Source of the DNA: Streptomyces beihaiensis
GTDB lineage: Bacteria > Actinomycetota > Actinomycetes > Streptomycetales > Streptomycetaceae
Direction: 5' to 3'
DNA: 64,000 nt
NCBI RefSeq assembly: GCF_026274175.1
Contig: NZ_JAPHNL010000277.1
Coordinates: 31,165 to 95,164, forward strand
This document shows positions 8,464 through 16,340 of this stretch, one piece after another. Made by a program: the position numbers and the translations under genes. How positions within the stretch are numbered: position 1 is the stretch's first letter; every line of letters begins with the position of its first letter. The notes under the pieces were generated by a model. It was not told the DNA's origin. It ran no database searches and saw only the letters and a list, made by a program, of their open reading frames with translations.

Positions 8464-10443
8464 TCAGGCCACCGCGAGCGCGTGGACGGTCGGGGCGGTC
8501 GGCGGTGCCGGTGCGCGGCCGGTTCGCAGCTCGTGCAGGAGCTCCCGGGTGAGGGCCACCCCGGCGGGGGCACCGAGCGCCTTCGCGTCGGCGAGCACCC
8601 GGCTGGCTCTGCGCCACGCCTTGGACTTGTTGCCGCGGAGGTGGTCGATGAGCGCGAGGGCGTACCCCGTCGTGCACCGGACCCACAGGTCGTCCCGGGC
8701 CGCCGGATCGCTGAGGGCGCGGCGCAGGCACGCGCGGGCGCGAGCGGGATCGGAGCGCGCCTCGTTGCAGGCGAGGACGGCGCGGCTGATCGCGGCCGCG
8801 GGCCCGCGCAGGGGGCGCCGGGAGGCGAACAGCACGGCGTCCTCGAGGTGGCTGACGGCCCGGTCCCGGTCGCCGGCCAGCGCGTAGTGGATGCCGAGGG
8901 CGTCGGAGATCTGGCCGAGCAGGCCGAGGTCGTTCTCCGCGACGGCCGCCCGGGACGCCTCTCCCAGGACGAGCGGCGCCTCCGGGCGGCCCAGGCGCGC
9001 GGCGAGCCAGCCCTCCAGCCACAGCGCGGCCGCGGGCACGGTGACCTGTTCGTGACGGGCCGTCCGGAGCAGGCCGCGCACCAGGGCGTGCCCGGTGGCC
9101 GGATGCCCGCACACGCCCCACCAGAACCACAGGTCGACCGCGAGCGCGAGGGCGTCCTCGACACGGCCCCCGTGCACCGTGCTCCGCACGAGCGCCGCGC
9201 GCAGATCGGTCGCGCAGCCGCGCAGCAGGTCGAGGGCGACGGTCGGGTGGCCGCTGTACCAGAGGTCGGCGGCCGCGTCGCCGAGGCTGCACTGCCAGGC
9301 GAAGTGCCGGTCGACGGCGGTCGGCCACTCGGCCGCCGCCCGCAGACAGCCCCGCCCGAAGTCGCGGCAGGCCGGGTTCATCCGGTAGCGGACGGGGACC
9401 ACGCCGCCCGGGTCCTTCGCCGCTTCCAGGACGGACATCGTGGCGAGCCGCGACAGCACGGACGGCACACGTGCCGTCGGAACGTCCAGGCTCTGGCAGA
9501 CGAACATGGCGGCGGCCTCGTCGAACTCGCCCGCGAACACACTCGCCCTGGCCCACACGATGCGCTCGTCCCGTTCCAGGTGCCCGTAGACCGCACCCGC
9601 CGCCCGGTCCATCGAGCGGTGCCGCGCCGGGCCCTCCCGCTCGTCGTCGCGCAGCCACCCCACTCCGGTGGCCAGCAGCGCAGCCACCTCCGCGACGGAC
9701 CGTCGTCGCGTCTGGCGCGCGGCGAGCTCCAGCGCCAGCGGCACGCCGCCGGTCCGCCGGCACACATCGGCGACGCAGTCGTCGCCCGCCGACGGCGTCA
9801 GGCTCCCGCCCCACCGCCGCGCCCCCTCCATGAACATCCGCACGGCGGGTCCGTGCACGGCGGCGTCGACCCGCTCCGGCCCGTCCGCCCGCTCCGCCCC
9901 TTCGAGTCCGTCACCCTCATACATCGGCAACGGACCCAACCGCACCACCTGCTCCTGACCGACCCCCAACGGTTGCCGCGCGGTCACCAGGACGACCAAC
10001 TCAGGGTGTGTCTCCAGCAGTTCCCGTACGAACCCGATGCAGGCCAGGCGCACCGGGTCGGCGTCGTCGAGGAGCAGCAGACCCCGTCCGCCGCGCCCGC
10101 CCCGCCACTCGGCGAGCGCTGTCCGCACCCTGTCCTCGGCCGCTGCCGAGGCCCCGGTGGACGTCGCCGCCGCGTCAGGCTCCGGTGTGGACATCGCCGC
10201 CGCCTCAGGCTCCGGTTCCGGCCACAGGCGCAGCCGCAGCACCTCGCCGTCGAAGTGGTCCGCCGCCTCCCGGGCCAAGGCGCTCTTGCCGATGCCCGCG
10301 GCGCCCGTGACGGTCACCAGCGCCTGGGAGCACAGGAGTTCGTTCACCGTGCGCAGGTCCTCGCCGCGCCCGATCAGGCGCGTCCGGTGCGCGTCGTCCC
10401 CCGCCCGCCGTGGACCGGGGAGTCGGCCCGTCAGCCGATCCAT
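8464..10443 (-). CDS. AfsR/NB-ARC-like ATPase without a DNA-binding domain
   Basis: A 659-residue STAND-type ATPase resembling the ATPase and TPR part of AfsR or LuxR-family regulators. The N terminus reads LIGRGEDLRTVNELL, then Walker A GAAGIGKSALA (about residues 47-57), Walker B GLLLLDDAD and a sensor-like VLVTARQPL. A GGVPLALELAARQ motif (the GxP of NB-ARC proteins) follows, then alpha-helical repeats to the end. There is neither an N-terminal SARP domain nor a C-terminal LuxR helix-turn-helix. An insertion rich in Pro, Glu and Ala follows the ATPase start. It may sense through its repeats and act by protein contact, or be a shortened regulator. Confidence 0.75.
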   Translation of the reverse strand: MDRLTGRLPGPRRAGDDAHRTRLIGRGEDLRTVNELLCSQALVTVTGAAGIGKSALAREAADHFDGEVLRLRLWPEPEPEAAAMSTPEPDAAATSTGASAAAEDRVRTALAEWRGGRGGRGLLLLDDADPVRLACIGFVRELLETHPELVVLVTARQPLGVGQEQVVRLGPLPMYEGDGLEGAERADGPERVDAAVHGPAVRMFMEGARRWGGSLTPSAGDDCVADVCRRTGGVPLALELAARQTRRRSVAEVAALLATGVGWLRDDEREGPARHRSMDRAAGAVYGHLERDERIVWARASVFAGEFDEAAAMFVCQSLDVPTARVPSVLSRLATMSVLEAAKDPGGVVPVRYRMNPACRDFGRGCLRAAAEWPTAVDRHFAWQCSLGDAAADLWYSGHPTVALDLLRGCATDLRAALVRSTVHGGRVEDALALAVDLWFWWGVCGHPATGHALVRGLLRTARHEQVTVPAAALWLEGWLAARLGRPEAPLVLGEASRAAVAENDLGLLGQISDALGIHYALAGDRDRAVSHLEDAVLFASRRPLRGPAAAISRAVLACNEARSDPARARACLRRALSDPAARDDLWVRCTTGYALALIDHLRGNKSKAWRRASRVLADAKALGAPAGVALTRELLHELRTGRAPAPPTAPTVHALAVA

Positions 10444-10606
10444 CGCTTTCCCGCCCGTCTCGTACCGGATGACCGTCGGCCTCTCGTGGGAGCTGACGTC
10501 CCGCCATCTTCAACTGCAGAGACGTTCCTGCACCGCGAACGCCCAGAAATCCAAACGCCCGGGCCCGGCTGTGGTAACGCGCGGCCGGGATTCGGCAACT
10601 GGACGA

Positions 10607-10660
10607 GTGACCGGACGGCGTGACCGGACGGCCTCGGCGGGGCGGCCTCGGCGGGAGGGC
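10607..10660. repeat. Two adjacent short tandem duplications
   Basis: GTGACCGGACGGC occurs twice head to tail (10607-10619, 10620-10632), then CTCGGCGGGGCGGC and CTCGGCGGGAGGGC (10633-10660). They sit directly after the sortase stop codon. They look like replication-slippage products. Confidence 0.8.
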
Positions 10661-11308
10661 TCAGCCCACCAGGTGTGCCGAGACCACCACGTTTCCCTTG
10701 TAGCGCTGCCGGGCGTGGTCGAAGCCGCCGCCGCAGGTGATGAGGCGCAGCTCGGGGCGGCCGGTGTCCGCGTAGACCTTGTCGTCGGGGAAGTGGGCGG
10801 CGGAGTAGACGTCGATCCGGTCGATCGAGAAGTGCGCGGTGCGGCCGTCGGCGCGGGTGACCGCGACCTTCATGCCGGGCTTGAGGGCGCCGAGATCGTA
10901 GAAGACGGCGGGGCCGGTGGGGATGTCGACGTGTCCCGCGATGATCGCGGTGCCACGGGTTCCGGGCGAGGGGCCGCCGGCCCACCAGCCCGCCAGGTTC
11001 TTGTCGTCCTCGGGCGGCGCGGCCAGACGCCCGTCGTCGTCGAGCGCGAGTCTCGTGAGGGGCGCGTCCACGTGGATGGCCGGGACGGTGACCCGCAGCG
11101 GCTTCGAGGCGGGCAGCGGCGCGGCGGCGCTCGCGGCGTGCGCGGAGCCCCGGCCGGTGTGCTGCGCCGCCGCGCTCGGCTGGGGAGGGCCCGACGGCCG
11201 TTCGGCGACGGTGAACGCGAACGCCACGGTGCCGGTCACGGCCAGCACGAGCCCCCTGAAGAACCGGCCGGCGAGCGACGGCCTGCGGACCTGAAGATCG
11301 GTGGCCAC
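10661..11308 (-). CDS. Class F sortase
   Basis: A 215-residue membrane-anchored transpeptidase that would attach a surface protein to the cell wall outside the membrane. The GTG start at 11308 has GGAGGGAACGGGTC directly before it. One membrane helix lies at about residues 18-36, followed by a Pro/Ala-rich linker and the sortase barrel. Catalytic residues are visible: His126 in IIAGHVD, Cys192 in LITCGGG and Arg202 in RQRYKGNVVV. The gene directly upstream on the same strand encodes a secreted protein with a C-terminal membrane tail, its likely substrate. Confidence 0.9.
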   Translation of the reverse strand: MATDLQVRRPSLAGRFFRGLVLAVTGTVAFAFTVAERPSGPPQPSAAAQHTGRGSAHAASAAAPLPASKPLRVTVPAIHVDAPLTRLALDDDGRLAAPPEDDKNLAGWWAGGPSPGTRGTAIIAGHVDIPTGPAVFYDLGALKPGMKVAVTRADGRTAHFSIDRIDVYSAAHFPDDKVYADTGRPELRLITCGGGFDHARQRYKGNVVVSAHLVG

Positions 11309-11389
11309 GACCCGTTCCCTCCGTGGGACGCGCGCCCCGCCGTGCCGCGGCGCACACACGGCGGCAGGGCGGAGCGCGGTGCGTGCGTG

Positions 11390-11854
11390 TCAGTGCTGGC
11401 GGCTGTGGCCCCGGCGGCGTACGGCGAAACCCGCGGCGGCCGCGACGGCGAGGCCGCCCACGGCGGCCAGGGCGGGGACACCGGCCGGGTCGGTGCTCGT
11501 GGAGCCGGTACCGGTGTGCATGGCGCCGCTGGGCTTCTTGCTCGCGGGTGGCGTGGAACTCGGCGACGTCGGTTTCATGCTCTGGTCGCCGCAGGCGCGC
11601 TGGGCCTGCGAGGCGAGCGAGTCGGCCTTCTGCTTGAGCTGGTCGACGTTGTCGCGTTCCGCCTTCCCGGGGTGGCCACCGTCGTCGATCGTCTTCTGGT
11701 AGTCGGCGAGGGCCGACTTGTAGTCGGACTCGGCCTTCTGCGCGGCCGCGGTGGCCGGGTCGCACTGGCTGTCGGACGCCGAGGCGAGGGGAGCGGTGAA
11801 CAGAAGAGCGGTGCCGGCGAGGACGGTGCCGGTGGCTATCTTCAGCGTACGCAT
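11390..11854 (-). CDS. Secreted surface protein with C-terminal membrane anchor, candidate sortase partner
   Basis: A 154-residue protein with a signal peptide (cleavage after about residue 26, LASASA), a charged helical region with two cysteines (C31, C88), and a Ser/Thr/Pro/Lys linker. A hydrophobic stretch (about 125-144) ends in RRRGHSRQH. This is the layout of a sortase substrate, but no LPXTG or LAXTG is present; PSGAMHTGTGS at about residues 108-118 stands where the sorting motif is expected. GGAGG lies 8 bases before the ATG. It is transcribed with the class F sortase gene 81 bases downstream. Confidence 0.7.
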   Translation of the reverse strand: MRTLKIATGTVLAGTALLFTAPLASASDSQCDPATAAAQKAESDYKSALADYQKTIDDGGHPGKAERDNVDQLKQKADSLASQAQRACGDQSMKPTSPSSTPPASKKPSGAMHTGTGSTSTDPAGVPALAAVGGLAVAAAAGFAVRRRGHSRQH

Positions 11855-12415
11855 CGGGAGAACCTCCAACGCGGCGGCCGCGGCACACCACATGCCGCTC
11901 ACTGACCGCCCGCGTCCCGAACACAACCCCTGTCCCCACAGCCCCGCAGGCCGCATGGGCCGCAAGTGCTTAGGGCCCCCGCGCCGTTCACCGGGGAAAG
12001 CGCAGCTCAGTGCCGCGGGTGTAGTCCCTCGGGGTGAAACGTGCCGGACTGACCCGAACGGGCCACCCGGTTCAGCGGCGCCATCATCGGTGCGGTGGGG
12101 GATTCGGACCGACGCGGGCGCCTGTCGGGGGCAGGTCGGACCCGGTCGACCGTGCCGATCGGCGCCGCCGAGCGCGGTCCGTTGCGCCTGGCCGCGAGGC
12201 GGAGGAGGAGCGGCGACGCGCGCAGCGTCGGCAACCGACGACAACGCCGCAGGTCGGCGTGGCGGGTCCGGCGACCCCGACAAGATCCGGCCGGAGGGGC
12301 GCCCTGGGCCCCGCCGCCGCGGTCCACGCCGCGGTCGTAAGTATCCGCGCTCAAGATCCGGAAGTTTCAGGCCGCGTCGACGCAAGGCCACCCAGCTCGA
12401 CCGAAGGCTCCCGGC
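11855..12415. other. 561-bp interval without a recognisable gene
   Basis: I see no gene with a supported start, no strong hairpin and no RNA gene here. It should hold the promoter for the surface protein/sortase pair (minus strand) and the 3' end region of the ArsB/NhaD-type transporter gene. Confidence 0.5.
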
Positions 12416-13714
12416 TCACCCGAACGCGAAGTACCGCAGCCAGACATATCCCGCCGACACCGTCACCGTGACCGCCGTCACGATCAGGCCGTACTTCGTG
12501 AACTGCCAGAACGAGATGGGCTGGCGATTGCGCTCGGCGATACCGAGCACGACGACGTTGGCGCTCGCGCCGATCGCGGTGGCGTTGCCGCCCAGGTCGG
12601 CGCCGAGGGCGAGGGCCCACCACATGACGTGGTCGTTCGCCCCGCCCATGTCACGGACCAGATCGGCGGTGATCGGCGCCATCGTCGCCACGTACGGGAT
12701 GTTGTCGACGATGCCGGACAGCGCGGACGACGCCCACAGCAGCACCATCGAGCCGCCCAGCTCGCTGCCCCCGATCACGTCGGCGAGCGACTTGGAGACC
12801 TGGCTGATCACTCCGGTCTCGATCAGGCCGCCGATCATGACGAACAGGCCCGCGAAGAAGGCGAGCGTGGGCCACTCGACCTCGGTGAGCACCTCACCCG
12901 TCTCCACGGCCGAGATGGCCACCAGCAGCCCCGCGCCGAGCAGCGCGACGATGCTGGGCGCGTAGCCGAGCACAGGATGGAGGACGAACCCGGCGACCAC
13001 CAGGGCCAGCACCATGAGCCCCTGCACGAGCAGTCGTGGGTCCTTGATCGCCTCGCGCTCCTCCAGGGCCATCACGTCCGCGGCCCGCGCCGCGTCGAAG
13101 ACGAACGACTTACGGAACATCACCCGGCACAGCAGGATCAGTACCACGGTCAGCACCGCCGACAGCGGGGCGAGGTGGACCAGGAAGTCGTTGAACGTCA
13201 GGCCCGCGCGGCTGGCGATGATGATGTTCGGCGGGTCACCGACCAGCGTCGCCGCACCGCCGATGTTCGAGGCGAAGACCTCCGCGATGAGGAACGGCGC
13301 CACCGGCAGCGCGAGCCGCTCACAGACGAGCAGCGTGACCGGGGCGACCAGCAGCACCGTCGTGACGTTGTCGAGCAGCGCCGAGGCCAGGGCCGTGATC
13401 ACGATGAGCATGACCATCACCCGGAAGGGCTTCGCGCGCGCCCGTTTCACCGCCCAGATGGCCAGGTACTCGAACATGCCCGTCTTCTTGAGCACACCGA
13501 CGATCATCATCATCCCCATGAGCAGGAAGATGACGTTCCAGTCGATGCCCGATTCCTCGGAGTAGAAGGCCGACCCGTCGTCGGTGGCTCCGACGGCGAG
13601 CATCAGGCCCGCGCCGCCCAGGGCCGCGGCGACGCGGTGGACCTTCTCGCTGATGATGAGCGCGTACGCGCCGACGAAGACGGCGATCGCCGCCCAGCTG
13701 TGCCAGTCGTTCAC
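12416..13714 (-). CDS. ArsB/NhaD-type ion transporter (SLC13/CitM superfamily)
   Basis: A 432-residue inner-membrane carrier with 10 to 12 predicted helices and the two-fold repeat of the ion transporter superfamily. Diagnostic segments are DNVTTVLLVAPVTLL, NIGGAATLVGDPPNIIIAS in the first half, and SGIVDNIPYVATMAPI with ALGADLGGNATAIGASANV in the second. The substrate could be Na+/H+, arsenite or a dicarboxylate; motifs alone do not decide. The GTG start has GGAGGACC directly before it. It follows the CPA1 antiporter on the same strand, with a terminator-like hairpin between. Confidence 0.85.
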   Translation of the reverse strand: MNDWHSWAAIAVFVGAYALIISEKVHRVAAALGGAGLMLAVGATDDGSAFYSEESGIDWNVIFLLMGMMMIVGVLKKTGMFEYLAIWAVKRARAKPFRVMVMLIVITALASALLDNVTTVLLVAPVTLLVCERLALPVAPFLIAEVFASNIGGAATLVGDPPNIIIASRAGLTFNDFLVHLAPLSAVLTVVLILLCRVMFRKSFVFDAARAADVMALEEREAIKDPRLLVQGLMVLALVVAGFVLHPVLGYAPSIVALLGAGLLVAISAVETGEVLTEVEWPTLAFFAGLFVMIGGLIETGVISQVSKSLADVIGGSELGGSMVLLWASSALSGIVDNIPYVATMAPITADLVRDMGGANDHVMWWALALGADLGGNATAIGASANVVVLGIAERNRQPISFWQFTKYGLIVTAVTVTVSAGYVWLRYFAFG

Positions 13715-13755
13715 GGTCCTCCGATGGTGGTTCGTCCGGCTCGGTCCTCCCGGTC

Positions 13756-13781
13756 GGCGCGCCGGCCTTGGCCGGCGCGCC
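13756..13781 (-). terminator. Perfect 12-bp stem hairpin after CPA1 antiporter
   Basis: GGCGCGCCGGCC (13756-13767) and its exact complement (13770-13781) are separated by TT. It starts just past the stop codon of the antiporter gene and is not followed by a T run, as is common for Streptomyces terminators. Confidence 0.7.
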
Positions 13782-13786
13782 TTCGC

Positions 13787-15064
13787 TCAGGCGTCGACAT
13801 GCTCGCCCCTGCGGCTCTCCGCCGGAGCGTCGGCGCGCCGGGCCGCCTGCTGTGCCGCCGCCTCCACCTCGTCGCGCGGCTCGTCGATTCCCGTGAGGTC
13901 CTCGACGTCGAAGAGCCGGGCGATCGGCACGTCCGTGCTGCTGTGCGCGATGATCGAGAAGGCGATGCACACGGCGATCAGCGTGAACGCCTTGTCGCCC
14001 TGCGGGATCCCGGCCTGCAGCACGAGCAGCCCGTAGACCACCGAGGCGAAACCCTTCGGCCCGAACCAGGCGGCGACCAGCTTCTCGCGCCGCCCGATCC
14101 GCGAGCCGAGCAGCGAGATCAGCAGCGAGGCGGGACGGATCAGCACGATCGCCAGCACCACCGCCACATAGCCGCCGACCGGAAGCTCGCCGAACAGACG
14201 CGGTGTGAGCAGCGCGCCGAACACGAGCAGCGCGGCGAACTTGGCCAGCTCCGCCAGCGCCTCGCCCAGCGGCTCGAACGCCTCCTTGGCCTCCGGCGAA
14301 CGCGCGGCGAGCACGGCACCCGCCGAGAACGCCGCGAGGTACGGGTTGGCGTGGGTGAGGTGGCAGGTGGCGTAGAGGATCACGCCGACGGCCAGGGGCA
14401 GCAGCGGCTGGAGCTTCGGCTCGGCACCGAGCAGGCGGAACCGGGCCAGCGCCACGACCGCCATCGGCAGCACCACGCCGAGGCCGAGCCCCGTGACCAG
14501 CTCCACGGCGATCCTGCCCAGGCCGGCCTCGGCGTGCCCCGCGGTCGGCCCGGCCGCCGCGATGAAGATCAGTACGAAGGGCAGCGCCAGACCGTCGTTG
14601 ATGCCGCTCTCGACGTTCAGCAGCTGCCGCAGCTTCGCCGGAACCTCCTTGCGGCCCACGATCGCCGAGGCGAACACCGGGTCCGTGGGCGCCAGCACCG
14701 CGCCGACCAGGAACGACGTCGTCCAGTCGAGGCCGACCAGGTAGTGCGTGAGCACGGCCGTGCCGACGCAGGCCAGCGGCATGCCGAGACCGAGGGCACG
14801 GGCCGGGTGCTTCCAGCCCGCCCGCAGCTTCGGGAAGGAGACGTGCATGCCGTCGGTGAACAGCACCGCGAACAGGGCGAGGTCCGCCGTCACCGAGACC
14901 ATCCCGCTGTCCGGCGTGATGTGGATGAGCCCGAGGAAACCGTCGCTGACCAGGGCGCCGCCGACCAGGAAGAGGAAGGAGGTCGAGAGCACCGTGCGCG
15001 CGGCGAGCCCGGAGAGCAGGACGGCGACGAGCAGGGCGATCCCGAACACGACGATGAGCACCAT
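13787..15064 (-). CDS. CPA1 family Na+/H+ (cation/proton) antiporter
   Basis: A 425-residue membrane protein with about 12 helices. It has the hallmarks of the CPA1 exchangers: GAVLAPTDPVFASAIVG, LNVESGINDGLALPF (acidic ion-binding ND/SE pair) and AWFGPKGFASVVYGLLVL. It would exchange Na+ or K+ for protons. I prefer ATG 15064 (GGGG 8 bases upstream) to TTG 15085. A MarR gene is divergent 210 bases away, a probable regulator. The C-terminal tail is short and charged, without a TrkA domain. Confidence 0.88.
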   Translation of the reverse strand: MVLIVVFGIALLVAVLLSGLAARTVLSTSFLFLVGGALVSDGFLGLIHITPDSGMVSVTADLALFAVLFTDGMHVSFPKLRAGWKHPARALGLGMPLACVGTAVLTHYLVGLDWTTSFLVGAVLAPTDPVFASAIVGRKEVPAKLRQLLNVESGINDGLALPFVLIFIAAAGPTAGHAEAGLGRIAVELVTGLGLGVVLPMAVVALARFRLLGAEPKLQPLLPLAVGVILYATCHLTHANPYLAAFSAGAVLAARSPEAKEAFEPLGEALAELAKFAALLVFGALLTPRLFGELPVGGYVAVVLAIVLIRPASLLISLLGSRIGRREKLVAAWFGPKGFASVVYGLLVLQAGIPQGDKAFTLIAVCIAFSIIAHSSTDVPIARLFDVEDLTGIDEPRDEVEAAAQQAARRADAPAESRRGEHVDA

Positions 15065-15274
15065 GGACAGGACCCCGATCGGCAAGAGACGTGTGGCGAA
15101 CCGCCGACCAGACTTCCCGGCACACCAAGGGTGACCTTACATGTTCTTGACGCGACGCTGACACGCCCTTGCCATGCAGCCAGGATCCCCTTTACCTGCC
15201 GGGCGTCGGCAATGTCGTCGCCGAACCCCGGTACCGGGAGGATCAGCCGACCGGTGGCGCGGTAGAAAGGAGAT

Positions 15275-15808
15275 ATGGATCCGAGCAAGGCCCCGGTCGG
15301 GGGCGAGGACGATGTCGACGCGGTGACCCGCGCGGTGCTGACCGCGTCGAGGCTCCTGGTCGCGGTGTCGGCGAGATCGCTGGCCGAGGTCGAGGACCGC
15401 GTGACGCTGCCGCAGTTCCGCATGCTGGTGGTGCTCGCCACCCGGGGGACCACCAAGCTGGTCACCCTCGCGGACCTGCTGCAGGTCGCGCCGTCGACCG
15501 CGATGCGCATGGTGGACCGGCTGATCGGCGCCGGGCTCGCGGTGCGCCAGATCAACCCGGACAACCGGCGTGAGACGCTGCTGCGCCCCACCGACGAGGG
15601 CCGGCTCACCGTCGAGAACGTGACCATGCGGCGCCGTCAGGAGATCGCCGCGATCGTGGAACGGCTCGACCCCGGCCGGCGTGACGCCCTGATCGGCGCG
15701 CTCACCGCGTTCAACGAGGCGGGCGGCGAGCCCCCGGTGCCGGGACCGCTGGACGCCGACATCTTCCCGCTCGGCTGGGCGGACCAGCCCTCCGGCAGGA
15801 ACGGCTGA
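15275..15808 (+). CDS. MarR family transcriptional regulator
   Basis: A 177-residue winged-helix regulator with an excellent ribosome site (AAGGAGAT directly before ATG). The DNA-binding part spans about residues 55-110: VTLADLLQVAPSTAMRMVDR, then the wing INPDNRRETLLRPTDEG. It is divergent from the CPA1 antiporter, so regulation of that transporter is the simplest reading. A C-terminal extension ends in WADQPSGRNG. Confidence 0.88.
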   Translation: MDPSKAPVGGEDDVDAVTRAVLTASRLLVAVSARSLAEVEDRVTLPQFRMLVVLATRGTTKLVTLADLLQVAPSTAMRMVDRLIGAGLAVRQINPDNRRETLLRPTDEGRLTVENVTMRRRQEIAAIVERLDPGRRDALIGALTAFNEAGGEPPVPGPLDADIFPLGWADQPSGRNG

Positions 15809-15830
15809 CCGGGGCGCCCGGCAGGAACGA

Positions 15831-15850
15831 TTGACCGCACACGCGGTCAA
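15831..15850 (+). terminator. Hairpin after marR
   Basis: TTGACCGC (15831-15838) and GCGGTCAA (15843-15850) pair perfectly around ACAC, 22 bases past the marR stop. The end of the gene is also duplicated: 15792-15811 and 15818-15837 match at 18 of 20 bases, so the hairpin arm lies in the second copy. Confidence 0.6.
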
Positions 15851-16007
15851 CGGCCCCTCATCGGAAGGCCAAAGGCGCCCCTTGAGGCGCGGTCCCGCGT
15901 TTCCGGCCCGTGCCGCGCTTGCGTAATGCCCACCAGGGGGCGCCCGGACGGACCGGCCGATGGCCGCGCGACATGGGGCAGTTGAGTGATCTGGGGGGAT
16001 CCAGGGG

Positions 16008-16299
16008 ATGCTGGACCGTGCCGGGCACCGTCGTGCCCGTCGATTCACGATGATCGCAGTGGTGGTGCTCGCCCTGGCCGGGCTCAACGGCCCGTGGCTG
16101 TACCGCTTCGGCAAGGCGAAGTACCACGCGTACGCGATCGACAGGCCCGAGCGCAAGGCCGACAACGGTCACTGGGAGATCGTCGACATGCCGGCGAGCG
16201 CCCGGGAACCGAAACGTGGTCCCGTCGGGCTGGTACATGCTCTTCGTCGACGACGACCGGGGCGCGCCGTCCCGGGCCAGGCGCGTCTACGTCCCCTGA
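16008..16299 (+). pseudogene. Remnant of a second glxA-like copper radical oxidase gene
   Basis: The first 65 or so codons resemble the N terminus of the adjacent GlxA: a membrane segment with VVVLALAGLNGPW against GlxA AVVALAAVNAPAV, then YHAYAIDRPERKADNGHWEIVDMP against YHDWEIEQPSYKAAMGHWAIADMP (positions 16113-16190). After about 16200 the frame changes. Bases 16216-16299 read VVPSGWYMLFVDDDRGAPS and end in VYVP-stop, matching the GlxA C terminus VPSGWYMVFVTDRGGVPS. About 550 codons between these ends, including all copper-site residues, are missing. A start ATG with GGGGGG 9 bases upstream survives. It faces glxA tail to tail, 41 bases away. Confidence 0.8.
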
Positions 16300-16340
16300 C
16301 GTCTACGGCCCCGTCCCCCGACGGAGGCGCGCGGCCCCCC

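Noticed and set aside
11855-12415. Small genes in the gap before the surface protein gene
   Set aside because: Several short frames exist on both strands but none has a ribosome site, consistent codon bias or recognisable domain.
12629-15265. 878-codon plus-strand frame across both transporter genes
   Set aside because: It is the mirror of two membrane protein genes; the translation is His/Arg/Asp-rich without any family signature.
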